Program-made: the position numbers and the translations under genes
NCBI RefSeq assembly: GCF_947179165.1
Contig: NC_077240.1
Coordinates: 51,210,501-51,274,500, forward strand
DNA length: 64,000 nt
Direction of reading: 5' to 3'
DNA from: Solanum dulcamara
Taxonomy: Eukaryota > Streptophyta > Magnoliopsida > Solanales > Solanaceae
Shown here: piece after piece, positions 1-12,071 of the stretch
How the letters are laid out: the number at the start of each line of letters is the position of its first letter
Numbering within the stretch: the stretch's first letter is position 1
Notes under the pieces: model-generated
Seen by the model: only the letters and a program-made list of their open reading frames with translations
Told to the model about the DNA's origin: nothing
The model's database searches: none

Positions 1-1016
1 CTTAAAAGTTTGGAAACTCTTTTTGTACTCATCTGTGCATATGAATTTCACCTTCTTTTGTGTCAATTTTGTCAGCAGAGATGAGATGGAAGAAAACCCC
101 TCAATGAACCATATATAGGGCCCATCTAGACCTAAGAAGCTCCTAATGTCCAAGGGAGACAATGGTGTAGGCTAATTCTTGATCGCCTTCATTTCTTAGG
201 ATCAACCTTGATTCCAATACCGAACATTATGTGACCAAGAAATGCCACCTCTTTCAACCAAAATTCATACTTACTAAATATTGAAAACAATTGTCTATCG
301 CTCAACCATTTGAAGCACAACCCTCAAGTGATTCTTATGTTCTTTCTCACAAGATAATAAATTAGATTGTCATCAATAGAGACCACAACAAAAGTATCAA
401 TGTATGGTTTGAACACCCTATTCATTAGGTTCATGGACACCGCCAACATATTCGTCAACCTAGAACTCATCATTACAAACTCGAAGTGAATATACCTTAA
501 TCGAAAAGCCTTCTTGGGAATGTCACACTCTCTCACCCTTAGGTAATGATAGTAGGAATGAAGGTCAATCTTAGAGAAGTGGTTTTCCCCTTGTAATTGA
601 TCAAACAAGTCATCTATTCTAGGGATTGAGTATTTGTTCTTAATGGTCACATTATTTAATTGACGGTAGTCTATGAACTTTCAAAGCGACCTGTTATTAT
701 TCCTTACAAACAACACGGGAACACCCCATGGTGAAATGCTTGGCTTTATGAACCCCTTTTCTAACAAGTCCCTTAATTGTTCCTTCAACACTTTTAATTT
801 CACCAGGGCCATTTGGTAAGGAAGAATAGAGATAGGTTGGGTATTAGGGAAGAGATCAATACCAAAATCAACTTTCGTTTTAGGAGTGATACCGGGAAAG
901 TAATCGACAAAGATATCGGAAAACTCATTGACAACGGGAATTGACTCAAGAGGATAACTTTTGGAGTTGGCATCCCTAACCCTCACAATGTGATCGATGC
1001 AACCCTTAGCAATCAA
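1..1016 (-). pseudogene. RE1 pol: reverse transcriptase fragment
   Basis: Minus-strand reading gives the linker between protease and reverse transcriptase (681-1016; motifs VNEFSDIF, FPGITPKTKVDFGIDL, LLEKGFIKPSISPWGVPVLFV). After a frameshift comes the palm core (324-650; [24 protein letters not shown], then VSIDDNLIY). The catalytic box is normally Y/F-x-D-D; the two aspartates survive but the aromatic residue is Ser. 1-323 continues the fold in broken frames (the region read as LGHVVS and SFLGL in intact relatives). In intact elements this enzyme copies the element RNA inside the virus-like particle. The fragment is truncated by the window edge and non-functional. Confidence 0.85.
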
Positions 1017-1019
1017 CTT

Positions 1020-1440
1020 TTTGGCCTTTAGAAAAAAATAAACTGACCCTTTACTACCGAATCACCACCATCTCATCTAAGAATAGACTTATTTGGGAAT
1101 TGGACCTTCACTCAATGAGTCCTATAATCTATGGAAGTATAAGATATATGTAACTTATCCATCCTAAGTATAACATTGAAATATACCATGTCACGCTATA
1201 TGAGATCAAAAGGGATAACTTTATGCAAAATGAACATGGGACAACCCTTATAATCTTTGTTGGCCACAACTAACTCACCCATGGGGGTAGATACCAAATA
1301 GGGCTCTACTAATATTTCAGTCAATATATCAAACCTATTATCTAAGAATGTAGTAACAAATGACAAGTTTGACCCTATATCCAATAATGAATAAATCAAA
1401 AGTAAAGACTTTTCACATACTGATAAGAACACTTAGTGGT
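1020..1440 (-). pseudogene. RE1 pol: aspartic protease fragment
   Basis: The 1196-1432 minus frame reads SLLDIGSNLSFVT, then EPYLVSTPMGELVVAN and a C-M-F-I-L-H-K-V-I-P-F-D-L segment. This is the usual plant gypsy retropepsin layout ahead of reverse transcriptase. The active-site triad is normally D-S/T-G; here it is D-I-G, so catalysis is probably lost. A degraded stretch corresponding to the GMDWLHACYAS region lies at 1020-1195. The enzyme would process the gag-pol polyprotein. Confidence 0.75.
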
Positions 1441-1757
1441 TCCTCAACTTCTTGCCTCACATATAAGGCATAGAAGTGGTTGGTTAATTCACCACCTCCT
1501 TGAGCTTGGTTTCCCTAAGCAACGTCGCCTTAGGGCGGCCTACCACCACCACCACCTATACAATATCGAGCATGATTACCCAGTTTTCCATATTTAAAGC
1601 ATGCATCAAAGATAACTAAGCACTCCTTCTTGTAGGTCCTCCCACAGTTATTACATACAGGGAAAGCTTAAGTACCAACATTATCTATTGGGGACACTTG
1701 ATTAGTACCCTTTTCCGTGTTGAAATTGGGAGGAGAAGGATTATTAGTGGAGCCTTG
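1440..1757 (-). pseudogene. RE1 gag C-terminus with zinc knuckles
   Basis: On the minus strand, 1554-1650 encodes CNNCGRTYKKECL followed by CFKYGKLGNHARYC. This is the double knuckle pattern of plant gypsy gag; the second knuckle has lost one Cys (C-F-K-Y instead of C-F-K-C) and one Gly-His has become Gly-Asn. A Gly-rich stretch follows, then the run toward protease with stops. At 1757 the frame stops at the RE2 LTR and resumes in phase beyond 11020. Confidence 0.8.
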
Positions 1758-2526
1758 TGTAACGACCTAAAACTCATAGGCCGCGATTGGGGTCTGACCT
1801 GGACCCCTATATACATACCTATTAGCTGTTGTCAAATTGAACTATAAACAAAGTGATACTACTCACAAAAATCCCAGTGAATTAAAACTTTTCTGTGTAC
1901 GTATGGCCTCTTTCATTCATACCATATCATGAAAGGGAACGCAAGACAATAAGGCTGGTATAACATAAAAACATTTACAACATGCCGTATAGGCACCACC
2001 GAATCAAACTTACAAATAACCCACATATATATGTCTATAGACCTCTAAGAATAGTAACAACAACATATGGTGGGACAAGGCCCCCACCATACCCCTGGAT
2101 AAATAAATATATACATATTAAATGACCATTATCAAAAGTTAGGCTATGGAATAGTGGAGCACTCCCAACATTGTTGAGTGGAAACCCTAAGCTGATGGAT
2201 CTCCAAAATGAACATCTGTACCTGCGGGCATGAAATACAACCCCCCGGGGAACGGGGGGTCAATACGATATATGTACTGAGTATATAAAGCATAACATAG
2301 TATAAATGAGATTTCAGCTGTAATAAGGGTGCAAGAGATAAATGTAACAGTTAACGAGTCACTATACCTGCACCGTGTGAAATGAGGGCCAGTATACCTT
2401 TCTCACATACCATACCCAGCCCACTGTGGGACTCAGGGTTACAAATATATCACTATGTTTACATCTGCATGCCTATATACTATATCTGGCCCTTCAGTGA
2501 GGGACTCGATAAAGTTGTCATTTTAT

Positions 2527-2888
2527 CGCGTATCGTGTCTGGCCTTTCATGGGATGTGGTGAATAATGATTTCATCATATGTCATGCTCAGGCCTTCATG
2601 GGATGCGGTGAATCAGCATTTTATCATTTATCATGCCTGACCCTTCATGGGATGCGGTGAATAACCGTTTCATCATATATCATGCCCGACCCTTCATAGG
2701 ATGCGGTAAATTTATCATGCCTGACCCTTCATGGGGTGCGATGAATTTATCATGCCCGGCCCTTTATGGGGCGCGGTGAATTTATCATGCCCAGCCCTTT
2801 ATGGGGCATGGTGAATTTATCATGCCCGGCCTTTCATGGGGTGCAGTGAATTTATCATGCCTGGCCCTTCATGGGATGGGGTGAAAGA
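2527..2888 (-). repeat. Tandem array in RE2 3' LTR, about nine units
   Basis: Nine imperfect units are visible. Four long ones (42-49 bp) are followed by five of about 35 bp with the core ATCATGCCCGGCCCTT and an end like GGTGAATTT. Long units carry an extra piece such as ATAACCGTTTC between the core blocks. Units differ by scattered substitutions, so the array is old. The partner LTR has a seven-unit version. Confidence 0.9.
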
Positions 2889-4506
2889 TGTCTTAGCAGC
2901 CTACATGAGTAGAGTAGCGAGGAACCATATGTAATTAGCTTATCATCTAAGACTCGATATAACAATCATCATGAACTATCATTAGAAGATCAAAATGATC
3001 GTCATCTCAAGTATCCACTAAATGCTATTAGCGGTCATATTGACGGTATCTTGGGAGTCATAGACTTTTATTAAGATAATACCAAACGATTTATGCAATT
3101 AGAGACACTTGTCATTATAGAGTTCTTAGGTCCAGGAGCTCATACCTTCAATTAGGATTCATCATATAGAGACTCGAGGGTAGTAGTTCAACTACTTCAA
3201 AAACTTTGATTTTAAGAAATGAATAGGAGTTATAGTTCATGCTTCCCAAGCATCCGGTTACTATTACATGTACAGAAGGCTCGAGGGTGATAGCTCAGCT
3301 ACCTTAAGAGGCTTAGCATTTAGAAGTGAACATGACTCATTAGGCTTTACATATATTACATTTTATCCTATAGAAGTCTTAAAAAGGCAATAGCCCAACT
3401 ATTACAGGAGTTCTATTATCACGAAGTGGATAAGAATTATGAACTATACTCGGAGCTTTACGGATGGAATTATTCGCAAGTTTCACATATAAATCATTCA
3501 TAACTTATGTCTAAGACATGCCAAAAGAAAGAAGATTAGCTTTACATACCTGTTATGGGTTACTCGCATCCAAGATCACTTCGTTACTTACCTTAACCTA
3601 TTTAACATGAAGATAATACTAATGTTAGTGACCTTCGACTTTAAAACTTGTAATTCTACCACCAACTACCAATAGGAACCAATTCTTTATTCACCTTTCT
3701 CGACTAGTCTTTAGCTAGTTAAGGAGTTAACGAAAATCGGGCAGCACCTCCCCTATAATGTGCCTATCCAAATTTCTAATCATATACTAATCACTACAGC
3801 CAGAAAAAAAAAACCTACATGATATGTATAAGCAATTCACATCAACACTATACAACATAAACTCCAAAGGACTCGCTTGAAACTACGATACCAAAAGAGG
3901 GTTTTTAATCTTTATTTCGTAAAACCTTTAACCATACAAAGAGGAGGGTTGGGTATGTGTAACCAGCATCTCCCACACATATTTCAAAACATTTTTCAAC
4001 ACTTTAACACACCACCACATTACCAGCAGCAGCCCCCCACATGCACAACACCTCATTTCGACTATAATTTAACTATAACGATTCCAATTTAGTTTATTTC
4101 GAATGTCGAGCATTTCCACGACTTTCGTACAATTCCAGCAGATTAAATGGTGTGTAATACACCCTATAACAACACCATAAATTTCAAATTGGGAGGAAAT
4201 ACCTTACCTTACCCAAAATTGGCCAAAACTCGCTAAAATTGCGCCTCAAAATTTCTCTAGCCCAATTTAAATGTCGTGGCTGCTTTCTGTCCATTTTTTG
4301 CTGCACCAAGCCATGATTTTATACTAATAATACCTCCATATCATCTTTTTATATGCTAGATAATTAATTTACGGAACGAAATTGGGACTTACCCTTTTTT
4401 TCTCTCCTAGCTGTCATTATTTTCTCTCTAAGCTTTAGGGTTTGTTTTCTCTTTGTTGCTACTGTAGTTTTTTGATAAAGAACTGAATTAGGAGTCATAT
4501 ATTACA

Positions 4507-4684
4507 TATATATAGGTTCCCTTAGGATATGAAATGTGTCATCCCCTAAGGGTGACATGTATCCATCCCCTTTTGGGCCACCGTATCCATGCGTCCATTG
4601 AGGGGCTGCCACGTGGAAGTGGGGTCCACCCCCCAAAAGAGGTGGGTCACCTACTTGACCCCAAGCAGGTGGGTCACCTTCTTG
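4507..4684 (-). promoter_or_regulatory. RE2 3' LTR promoter module: two dyads, G-box, TATA
   Basis: In element sense this holds two degenerate copies of the dyad AAGTAGGTG-N3-CACCTACTT (4662-4684 and 4640-4656), a CCACGTGG G-box (4609-4616), then TATATATA (4507-4514) about 125 bp downstream of the dyads. The same order and spacing recur in RE8 and RE9 LTRs, which supports a conserved U3 promoter. TATA function is inferred from position and conservation only. Confidence 0.55.
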
Positions 4685-5008
4685 CTTGAGGTGCTTCCAT
4701 GTATCCTTCTCTTCTCTTCCTCATGAGTTCATAATCTCGTCTTATTTTAAGAGCCTATGTAATCCATGCTTCGTAAGCTTGGTACATCCTCAAGTAGCTT
4801 AGGTATGTAAGACTTCTATGTTAGTAGCTTACGTAAGTAAATTGAGTCCTACGACTCATTACTTGGCCTCTTATTCTTTCCGGATTCTTATGACTCTATT
4901 TCCAACTTCTCTACTATGGGGTATCACATTCTCCCTTCCTTAGTGTCATTTGATAATGTCGTAAATTATCCGGCTCATACTCTAACTTCAAGAGTGTGGG
5001 GTGTAACA

Positions 5009-5022
5009 TCTTTACCCCTTTA
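5009..5022 (-). other. RE2 polypurine tract
   Basis: On the minus strand the purine run AAGGGGTAAAGA stands directly before the 3' LTR start TGTTACACC. This is the site where plus-strand synthesis would be primed. Just upstream is the CGAGGACGAATGTTC sequence that also precedes the tract in RE9. Confidence 0.8.
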
Positions 5023-6015
5023 GAACATTCGTCCTCGAATGATATTTAATTTTATAAGTTTTTACCGGGACATTGGGAATTCTCGATATTAGTTGTCACC
5101 CATAGGCCTCCTACTCGTCAACATCATTGATTTTAGGAGTTTATATTACCTGTAGACGTAGGGTTCCATAGTGATATTTCTTCTCTATCTTTGTCTTATC
5201 ACATGCCTTGATGGGAACCACGTCCTTAGTTTGCAACCTTCTAATTTACCGACTCAAGATAGCGACAGGTCGCTCCTAGTAGGATAACTCTCTATTATAT
5301 GGACTTCATCCACAGAGAATATTCTGGGAGGGTCGCTTATATATTTGTGGAGATTTGATCCGTGAAAACTGAATGTATTGTTTCCAATCGAATGGTAGGT
5401 CCAACCCATAGGCAACTTTGCCTATTCTACGAATGGTCCGATAAGGACCAATGTATCACTTTCTTGTCGACTTCTATTTAACCTTGCCTTGGTGATGCTT
5501 TCACAAATACTCATTCATCCACTTCAACTCAAAAGGTTGACGTCGACTATCTGCGTATGACTTTTGTTAATTCTGGGCTGTTAATAGCTTTTTTTCTTGA
5601 ATAATCTTTACTTCATCAATAACTCGCTGGATCCTCTCTAGGCCTATCCATTAATAGAAGGGAAAAATGTCGTACTAAGATTCATCTATATTCCCAATCC
5701 TTTCTAGAATTATCTATAGTGGTTAGCTGTAACTTGAATTTCCATGTCTGAGATAATAGGTGTGGGAACTCCATGAAATCTTATTGTTTGCTTTCTATGT
5801 CATCTCGCATAACCCTCAACTGAATATGCCTTCTTAACTGGAAGGGATTGGGTTGATTCTGTCAGCCTATTTACCATCACCCGTATGAATTCATAGTTCC
5901 TTAGAATGCGAGGTCAGCCTGTACTATAATCCATATTAACTGCTTTCCATTTCTGAGTCGGGGTTTCCATTTCCTGTAATAGGCTATCAAACTTTTGATG
6001 CTCCCTTTTTGTTTA
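5023..6015 (-). pseudogene. RE2 integrase remnant (core plus C-terminal tail)
   Basis: Minus-strand translation in broken frames recovers integrase. At about 5750-6010 the core is recognisable by PTQKWKAVNMDYSTG, VNRLTESTQSLPVKKAYSV and IRFHGVPTPIISD, so the first two catalytic Asp positions are present. At about 5240-5480 the tail reads YIGPYRTIRRIGKVAYGL and, closer to the tract, ERPVAILSR then IRRLQTKDVVPIKA, the chromodomain-linked end. Stops interrupt all parts. This is the only coding relic in the element. Integrase would join element DNA to the chromosome. Confidence 0.75.
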
Positions 6016-7785
6016 AGCTATTGTACAATTCCTATTAATCCAACTTGTAACACTTTAATCATGTTATACTGCACTTTTACTTAGATCTTCCCTCCAGTTC
6101 TTTTATCACACATCATATTGTAATCTTTTTACAAATGTGTGTAGGTGCTTAGAGCAGTCCAGAAAATGCCTTAGTGTTGCTATACTAGCCTCTTTTATCA
6201 TACCTGTTTCTCCTTCTTCAGTCACTCTTAAGTCTTCTCATATTCAAATATTGGAGAGGCTTCTGTATACCTTCTTTTTGGCTACTTGTATCTCACAATG
6301 CCGGTGGCTAGTAACTCTGTTACCAACATCCTGACCTTTAGTCAAGTGTAGTCTGGCTATCCTTTATAATATCTTTAAGTTCTCATTGTGATTCCCTTGT
6401 CGTATTCATCCCTTTTATATGCACCCATTCTTTGATGTTATACTATTTAAGGTCCTTACTAATAACTCTGAACACTGTATTCGACATTATGCCTTCTATC
6501 CGTTTATTATTGGCTTTTCGATTTTGTTAATTCGTGCCAGTGTAGGATCTCACTTGGAGCCACTTCCCCCCTTTAGGGTGTACCCATATCACTATCTGTT
6601 TGTGATCTACCTTAACACCACGTTGTTGTACTATCCCTTTAAATCTATGATCATACTTACTCCTTTTATTCCGTCCTCATATTGAGTTACCTATGTCTAT
6701 CTTGGGTGCCTTTGTTAGAACTTCCTTACTAAGCTTTACTTATTCTCATAATGACCTTCGTTATATTCACATGGTATCCTATTTGTATTCAGTCCCATAG
6801 TATAACACTGCTTGACCTTCTTCACGATTCTTACTATGGGTTACATACCCTTCTTAGCTAGTCTTATCCTTAATATCTCACAAGTTGTCTTATTAACACT
6901 TCACTTCCATCATAATTCTTTTTCCCTTACACACTTGTCTTAATTATACTGTTACTTCTTTCAACTATAACTTGTCATAATTTATCCATATGTATCAATT
7001 CAGGCGATGCCTTACTATATCATTTTATCAAGATCTATCAATCTTCTCTAAATCATCTTCTTTGGCTTATAGGTCTTTTCCAACTTCGTTCTACTATACT
7101 AGTATCGACCTCCTAGTTTCTATTGCCATCAATTCATTAATTAACTCATTTCTTAAGTTCAGCCATACTCGTTTAGTCAAATCTCATCATTGTTGTGGGC
7201 ACAACCTTTCAAGACATACTACAACCCCGTATCTCATTCTCTTCTTATTTCGAAGAAAATATTGCAGAGTTTCCTCTGTATTTCTTACTATCTCAACACC
7301 TGCATGCAGAAAATAATACCAATAGTGGCTCACAAGTCACACATATATATAATCATATCAACTCATATGGCAGCCACACAGGGCGCCCAATATCAATGAC
7401 AGTATAAAATGATGTACTTACCTCATGTGTCCAACTCAAACTGCACTTGTTAAACTTTCATGGTTACTTTTCCTTTCACTTTGTATGTCATTCTTATTTC
7501 AACATCTTACATCACATATGTCCTTCGTACCTTTGCTTACCTACATGCCTTGAAACTTCCAGTATAGTTTGTTACTTTCTTCTATCGATGTTTCCCTTCT
7601 GCTGAAAGCACAGGTTAGTAGGAGGAATTTCATTCCCTATTACTAATCTCTATCGCATGATCTCAGATATGAAAGAAAGTAACATCCTAAATGTCTTGTA
7701 GGCTCCTGTTTATAGATGTGGTTCACAACACACTGATAAACAGGACTCTACTAGACATGCTCTATAGACACTCCAAGGATGAACT
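6016..7785 (-). other. RE2 non-coding internal domain (about 1.8 kb)
   Basis: No gag, protease or reverse transcriptase motif is readable in any minus-strand frame; the open frames here are short and unlike gypsy proteins. Yet the stretch is collinear with 50388-52100 of RE9. For example, the reverse complement around 6350-6600 shares ACACCCTAA then GGGGGGAAGTGG, CTGGCACGA, GGGTGCATA and GGATAGCCAG in order with 51330-51640. Conservation between two separate insertions suggests a replicated non-coding domain (packaging, leader) or a shared ancestral decay. Confidence 0.7.
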
Positions 7786-7797
7786 GCTCTGATACCA
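7786..7797 (-). other. RE2 primer-binding site (initiator tRNA-Met)
   Basis: Minus-strand TGGTATCAGAGC, the usual plant complement to the 3' end of initiator tRNA-Met, matches 12 of 12. It lies four bases inside the 5' LTR end at 7802 and fixes the element orientation. Confidence 0.9.
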
Positions 7798-7801
7798 CTT
7801 C

Positions 7802-10800
7802 TGTCACAACCGAAACTGCATAGGCCGTGACTGGGGTCCGACCTGGACCCCCGTATACACATACCTATCAGCTGGTGTCAAATCGAACTATAAAAAAGTG
7901 ATACTACTCACAAAAATCCCAATAAATTAAAACTTTTCCGTGTATGTATGGCCTCTTTCATTCGTACCATATCATGAAAGGGAACACAAGCCGATAAGGC
8001 TGCTGTAACATAAAAACATTTATAATATGCCGTATAGGTACCACCGAAAGAAACTTACAAACAACCCACATACATATGTCTACAGACCTTTGAGAATAGT
8101 AACAACAATATATGGCGGGACAGGGCCCTCGCCATACCCTTGGACAAATAAATATATACATATTAAATGACCAGTATAAAAAGTTAGGCTCCAGAATAGT
8201 AGAGCTCTCCCAACATCGCTGAGTTGAAACCCTAAGATGACGGATCTCCAAAATAAACATTTGTACCTGCAGGCATGAAATGCAGCCCCCCGGAAAATGG
8301 GGGGGTCAGTACAATATATATACTGAGTATATAAAGCATAACATCGCATAAATGAGATTTCATCTATAATATGGGGTGCAAGAGATAAATGTAACGGTTA
8401 ATGAGTCACTATACCTGCACCATGTGAAATGAGGACCTGTATATCTTTCTCACATACCACACTCGGCCGGCTATCGGACTCGGGGTTACAAAGGTATCAC
8501 TATGTTTTCATCTGCATGCCTATATACTGTATCCGACCCTTTAGTGAGGGACTCGGTAAAGTTGTAATTTTAGCGCGTATCATGCCCAGCCCTTCATGGG
8601 ATACGGTGAATAATCATTTCATCATATGTCATTCTCGGCCCTTCATAGAATGCAGTGAATAAGAATTTCAGCTTTATCATGCCCGGCCCCTCATGGGACT
8701 CAGTGAATAACAGTTTTATCATATATCATGCCGAGCCCTTCATGGGACGTGGTGAATTTATCATGCCCGGCCCTTCATAGGATGCGGTGAATTTATCATG
8801 CCCGGCCTTTCTTGGGCACGGTGAATTTATCATGATCGACCCTTCATGAGATGCAGTGAAAAACATATTAACATCCAGCACGAGTAGAGTAGCGAGTAAC
8901 CATATGCAATTAGCTCATTATCTGAGACTCGGTATAACAATCGTCATGAACTATCATTTGAGGATCAAAATGATCGTCATCTCAAGTATCCTCTAAATGG
9001 CATTAGGGGCCATATTGACGGTGTCTCAGGGTCATAGACTTTTATTAAGATAATACCAAATGGCTTATGCAATTAGAGACACTTGTCATTATAGATTTCT
9101 TAGGCCTAGGAGCTCATACCTTCAATTAGCATTCATCATATAGGGACTCGAGGGTAGTAGTTCAACTACTTCAAGAACTTTGATATTAAAAAATGAATAG
9201 GAGTAATAGTTCATGCTTCCGATATATTCGATTACTATTTTATATACAGAAGGCTCAAGGCTGATAGCTCATCTACCTTAAGAGCCTTACCATTTAGAAG
9301 TGAACACGAGTCATTAGGCTATAAATATATTACCTTTTATCCTATAGAAATCTTAAAAAGGAAATAGCCCAACTATTATAGGAGTTCTACCATCACGAAA
9401 TAGATAAGAATTATGAACTGTACTCGGAGCTTTACGGATGGAATTATCCCCAAGTTTAACATACAAATCATTCATAACTTATGTCTAAGATATGTAAAAA
9501 GAAAGAAAAATAGCTTTAAATACCTGTTATGGGTTACTCGCATCCAAGCTCACTTTGTTACTTTCTTTAAACTATTTAATAAGAAGGTAATACTGATGTT
9601 AGTGACCTTTGAATTTTCAACTTGTAATTCTACCAGCAACTATCCATAGGAACCAATTCCTTATTCACCTTTCTCGACTAGTCTTTAGCAAGTTAAGGAG
9701 TTAACGAAAATCGGGCAGCACCTCCCCTATAACATGCCCTAACAGAATTTCCAATCATATCCCTAATGACTACAGCCAACCAACAACAAAAACCTGTATG
9801 ATATGTATAATCAATTCACATCAACACTATACAACATAAACTCCAAATGATTCACTCAAAACTACGATACCAAAAGAGGGTTTTTAATCTTTATTTCGTA
9901 AAACCTTTAACCATACGATGCGGAGGGTTGTTTGGCTGCAACCAGAAGCTCTCACACATCTTTTAAAACATTTTTCAACAACTTAACACACCACCAAACG
10001 ACCAGCATCATCCCCCACATGCACAACGCCTCATTTCGACTACAATTTAACTATAACCATTCCAATTTAGATTATTTCGAACGTCGAGCATTTCCATGAC
10101 TTTCATACACTTACAGCAGCATAAAAGGAGTCTAATACACCCTATAAAAACACCATAAACTTCAAATTGAGAGGAAATACCTTACCTTACCTGATATTGG
10201 ACAAAACTCGCCGAAATTGTACCTCAGAAATTCTCTAGCGCGATTTAAACGCCGTGGCTACTAGCTGTCCATTATGTGATGCATAGAGACATGATTTTAT
10301 ACTAATAATACCTCCATATCATCATGTTATATGCTAAATAATTAATTTACAGAATGAAATTGGGACTTACCCCTTTTTTCTCTCCTAGTCGTCACTCTTT
10401 TCTCTCTAAGCTTTAGGGTTTGTTTTCTCTTTGTTGTTGCATTAGTTTTTGGATAAAGAACTGAATTAGGAGTCATATATTACATATATATAGGTTCCCT
10501 TAGGAGGTGAAACATTTCATCCACTAAGGGTGACATGTGTCCAGCCCCTATTGGGCCACCGTATCCATGCGTCCATTGAGGGGCTGCCATGTGGAAGTGA
10601 CGTCCACCCACCCCCCCAAATTAGGTGGGTCACCTACTTGAACCCAAGCAGGTGGGTCACCTGCTTTCTTGAGGTGCTGCCATGTGTCCTTCTCTTCTCT
10701 TCCTCGTGAGTTCGTAATCTTATCTTATTTTAAGAGCCTATGTAATCCGTTCTTCGTAAGCTTGGTACATCCTCAAGTAGCATAGGTATGTAAGACTTAT

Positions 10801-11020
10801 AAGGTAGTAGCTTACATAGGTAAATCGATTCCTATGACTCATTAATTAGCCTCCAATTCCATTCGGATTCTTATGACTGTATTTCCAACCTTCTCTACTA
10901 TGGGATATCATATTCTCCCTTCCTTAGAGTCGTTTGATTGTGTCGTAGATTATCTGGCTCACATGCTAACTTCTAAGAAGCTTAAAAGACATTCTGAGCT
11001 CAAGAGTGTGGGGTGTAACA
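7802..11020 (-). repeat. RE2 5' LTR
   Basis: This 3219-bp partner of 1758-5008 is collinear throughout with many substitutions and small gaps. In element sense it starts at 11020 with TGTTACACCCCACACTCTT and ends GTGACA at 7802. It carries TATATATA at 10485-10492, dyads at 10623-10669 (the G-box position is mutated to CCATGTGG), the seven-unit array 8568-8864 and the C-run/G-run hairpin near 8286-8310. Confidence 0.9.
8568..8864 (-). repeat. Tandem array in RE2 5' LTR, about seven units
   Basis: Seven units of the same ATCATGCCCGGCCCTT core are seen, the first three or four long (about 42-54 bp) and the last ones 34-35 bp. LTRs are identical at insertion, so the difference from nine units in the other LTR must have arisen later by slippage, unequal exchange or conversion. 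Confidence 0.85.
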
Positions 11021-11860
11021 TCTTTTCCTATAAATCTTTGCCAACCATGGCCCTAGACATTATTACTATAATTGGAACTTTAAAGGTTGAACCTTCCACC
11101 ATCCACTCTAGCCTTCTTTAACCCTCCAGACCTCTCCCTCAATATCTCTTCGTCAATTTGTTTGGCATATGTCATTAACTGGGATATTTCCATCTCCTTG
11201 ACCAACATGGTTGTTTTACACTCCTTGGACACCAAGCTTGAGAAACCAAAAATAAACTTGCTCATCCCAGCCCGAAGGTTGGGGACCATAAAGGGAGCAT
11301 ACTTTGACAATTGAGTGATTTTTAGGCATACTCCCTTACCCTCATACTCCCTTTATGTAGGTTGATGAACTGTTGGATTTTGTCCTTCTTTAACTCCAAT
11401 GGAAAGAAGCAGGCTAAGAAGGCACCCTTGATCTCTTCCCATCTTATTGTCCCCATTACTTCATTCCTCTCAACAACCTATTATTCATACCAAACTCATG
11501 CCACACCTTTTAGTTCATAGGCCACTAGCTTGGCCTTCTCATTTAGAGGCACATCCATGATAACCATAATAAGGTATATTTCATCGATGAACTCCGAAGG
11601 GTCCACATCTATTTTAGAACTATCGAACATGAGTGGATTCCTCCTTTAGAAATCCTGAATCCAAGAAGTTGAATTTTATACTTGTTGAGGACGAACAACT
11701 TGATTCCCTTGGTTTGATACGACTTGAGACAAAAATGTGATGATATTCTTGAATTCCACATGAGTTACCCTTTCTTCATGATCTAGGGGATCGGAAACCA
11801 CATTATCTTGGTCCTTACTATCAACCCTTGCTCTGGGAGGTACTCTTCCATGAGGCATTA
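11021..11860 (-). pseudogene. RE1 gag N-terminal part
   Basis: The minus-strand start at 11858 gives MPHGRVPPRARVDSKDQ, then HEERVTHVEFKNIITFLSQVV. This opening is closely matched by RE10 gag (58686). After frameshifts, 11080-11310 reads MSKYAPFMVPNLRAGMSKFI and later LVKEMEISQLMTYAKQIDEE, the conserved middle of plant gypsy gag. Gag would form the particle shell. Reading continues through RQRF-like sequence to 11021, where RE2 begins, and resumes in phase at 1752. Confidence 0.8.
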
Positions 11861-12055
11861 TCTAGAGAATACAAAATGGTTTGTTAGTTTGAGGAAGGCT
11901 TAGGATATTCTAAGGCACGACATGAATTTGAAAGATGTGAACACTTTTTGAAATGTCCCATAGTCTCTTATTCATAGTTGTGGCGTGCTTCACAATAATG
12001 AAAAAGAGCATTTTTGACGTGGTATGTTAGAATTCGAGGACCATTTCAAAACCTA
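11861..12055 (-). other. RE1 untranslated leader
   Basis: This short stretch lies between the primer-binding site and the gag start. It shares words (TAGAGAATAC near the start, ATGTGAACACTTTTTG further upstream) with the leaders of RE5, RE6 and RE10. No open frame of note. Confidence 0.5.
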
Positions 12056-12067
12056 GCTCTGATACCA
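12056..12067 (-). other. RE1 primer-binding site
   Basis: Minus-strand TGGTATCAGAGC, four bases from the 5' LTR end at 12072; a perfect match to the initiator tRNA-Met complement used by plant gypsy elements. Confidence 0.9.
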
Positions 12068-12071
12068 TGTT

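Larger units (their letters stand above)
1758..5008 (-). repeat. RE2 3' LTR
   Basis: This 3251-bp repeat aligns along its whole length with 7802-11020. In element sense it starts at 5008 with TGTTACACCCC, directly after the polypurine tract, and ends at 1758. It contains, in element order: a promoter-proximal dyad module (4640-4684), a CCACGTGG box (4609-4616), TATATATA (4507-4514), a long middle, a 35-49-bp tandem array (2527-2888) and a C-run/G-run hairpin (near 2240-2262). The array has nine units here against seven in the partner LTR. Confidence 0.9.
1758..11020 (-). mobile_element. RE2: LARD-like non-autonomous gypsy element nested in RE1
   Basis: Two LTRs of about 3.2 kb in the same orientation (1758-5008 and 7802-11020) bracket 2.8 kb. 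On the minus strand the LTR begins TGTTACACCCCACACTCTT and ends ...TTACA or ...GTGACA. The primer-binding site lies beside the right (5') LTR and the polypurine tract beside the left (3') LTR. The internal region has integrase remnants but no gag, protease, reverse transcriptase or RNase H, so movement would need enzymes from a relative. Flanking 5-mers are CCTTG (1753-1757) and TCTTT (11021-11025), matching at 3 of 5 sites, as expected of an old decayed target duplication. RE9 shares the same internal plan. Confidence 0.85.

Noticed and set aside
2527..2888. Regular repeats reminiscent of a CRISPR array
   Set aside because: Units are head-to-tail with variable length and no unique spacers; they belong to a plant LTR and recur in its partner LTR.
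6137..7407. Several plus-strand open frames of 65-108 codons in RE2
   Set aside because: They are antisense to the element, have no family motif and are not conserved in the collinear RE9 stretch.
7786..7797. tRNA-related sequence as a tRNA gene fragment
   Set aside because: Only 12 bases match the tRNA 3' end and they lie beside an LTR; this is a primer-binding site.
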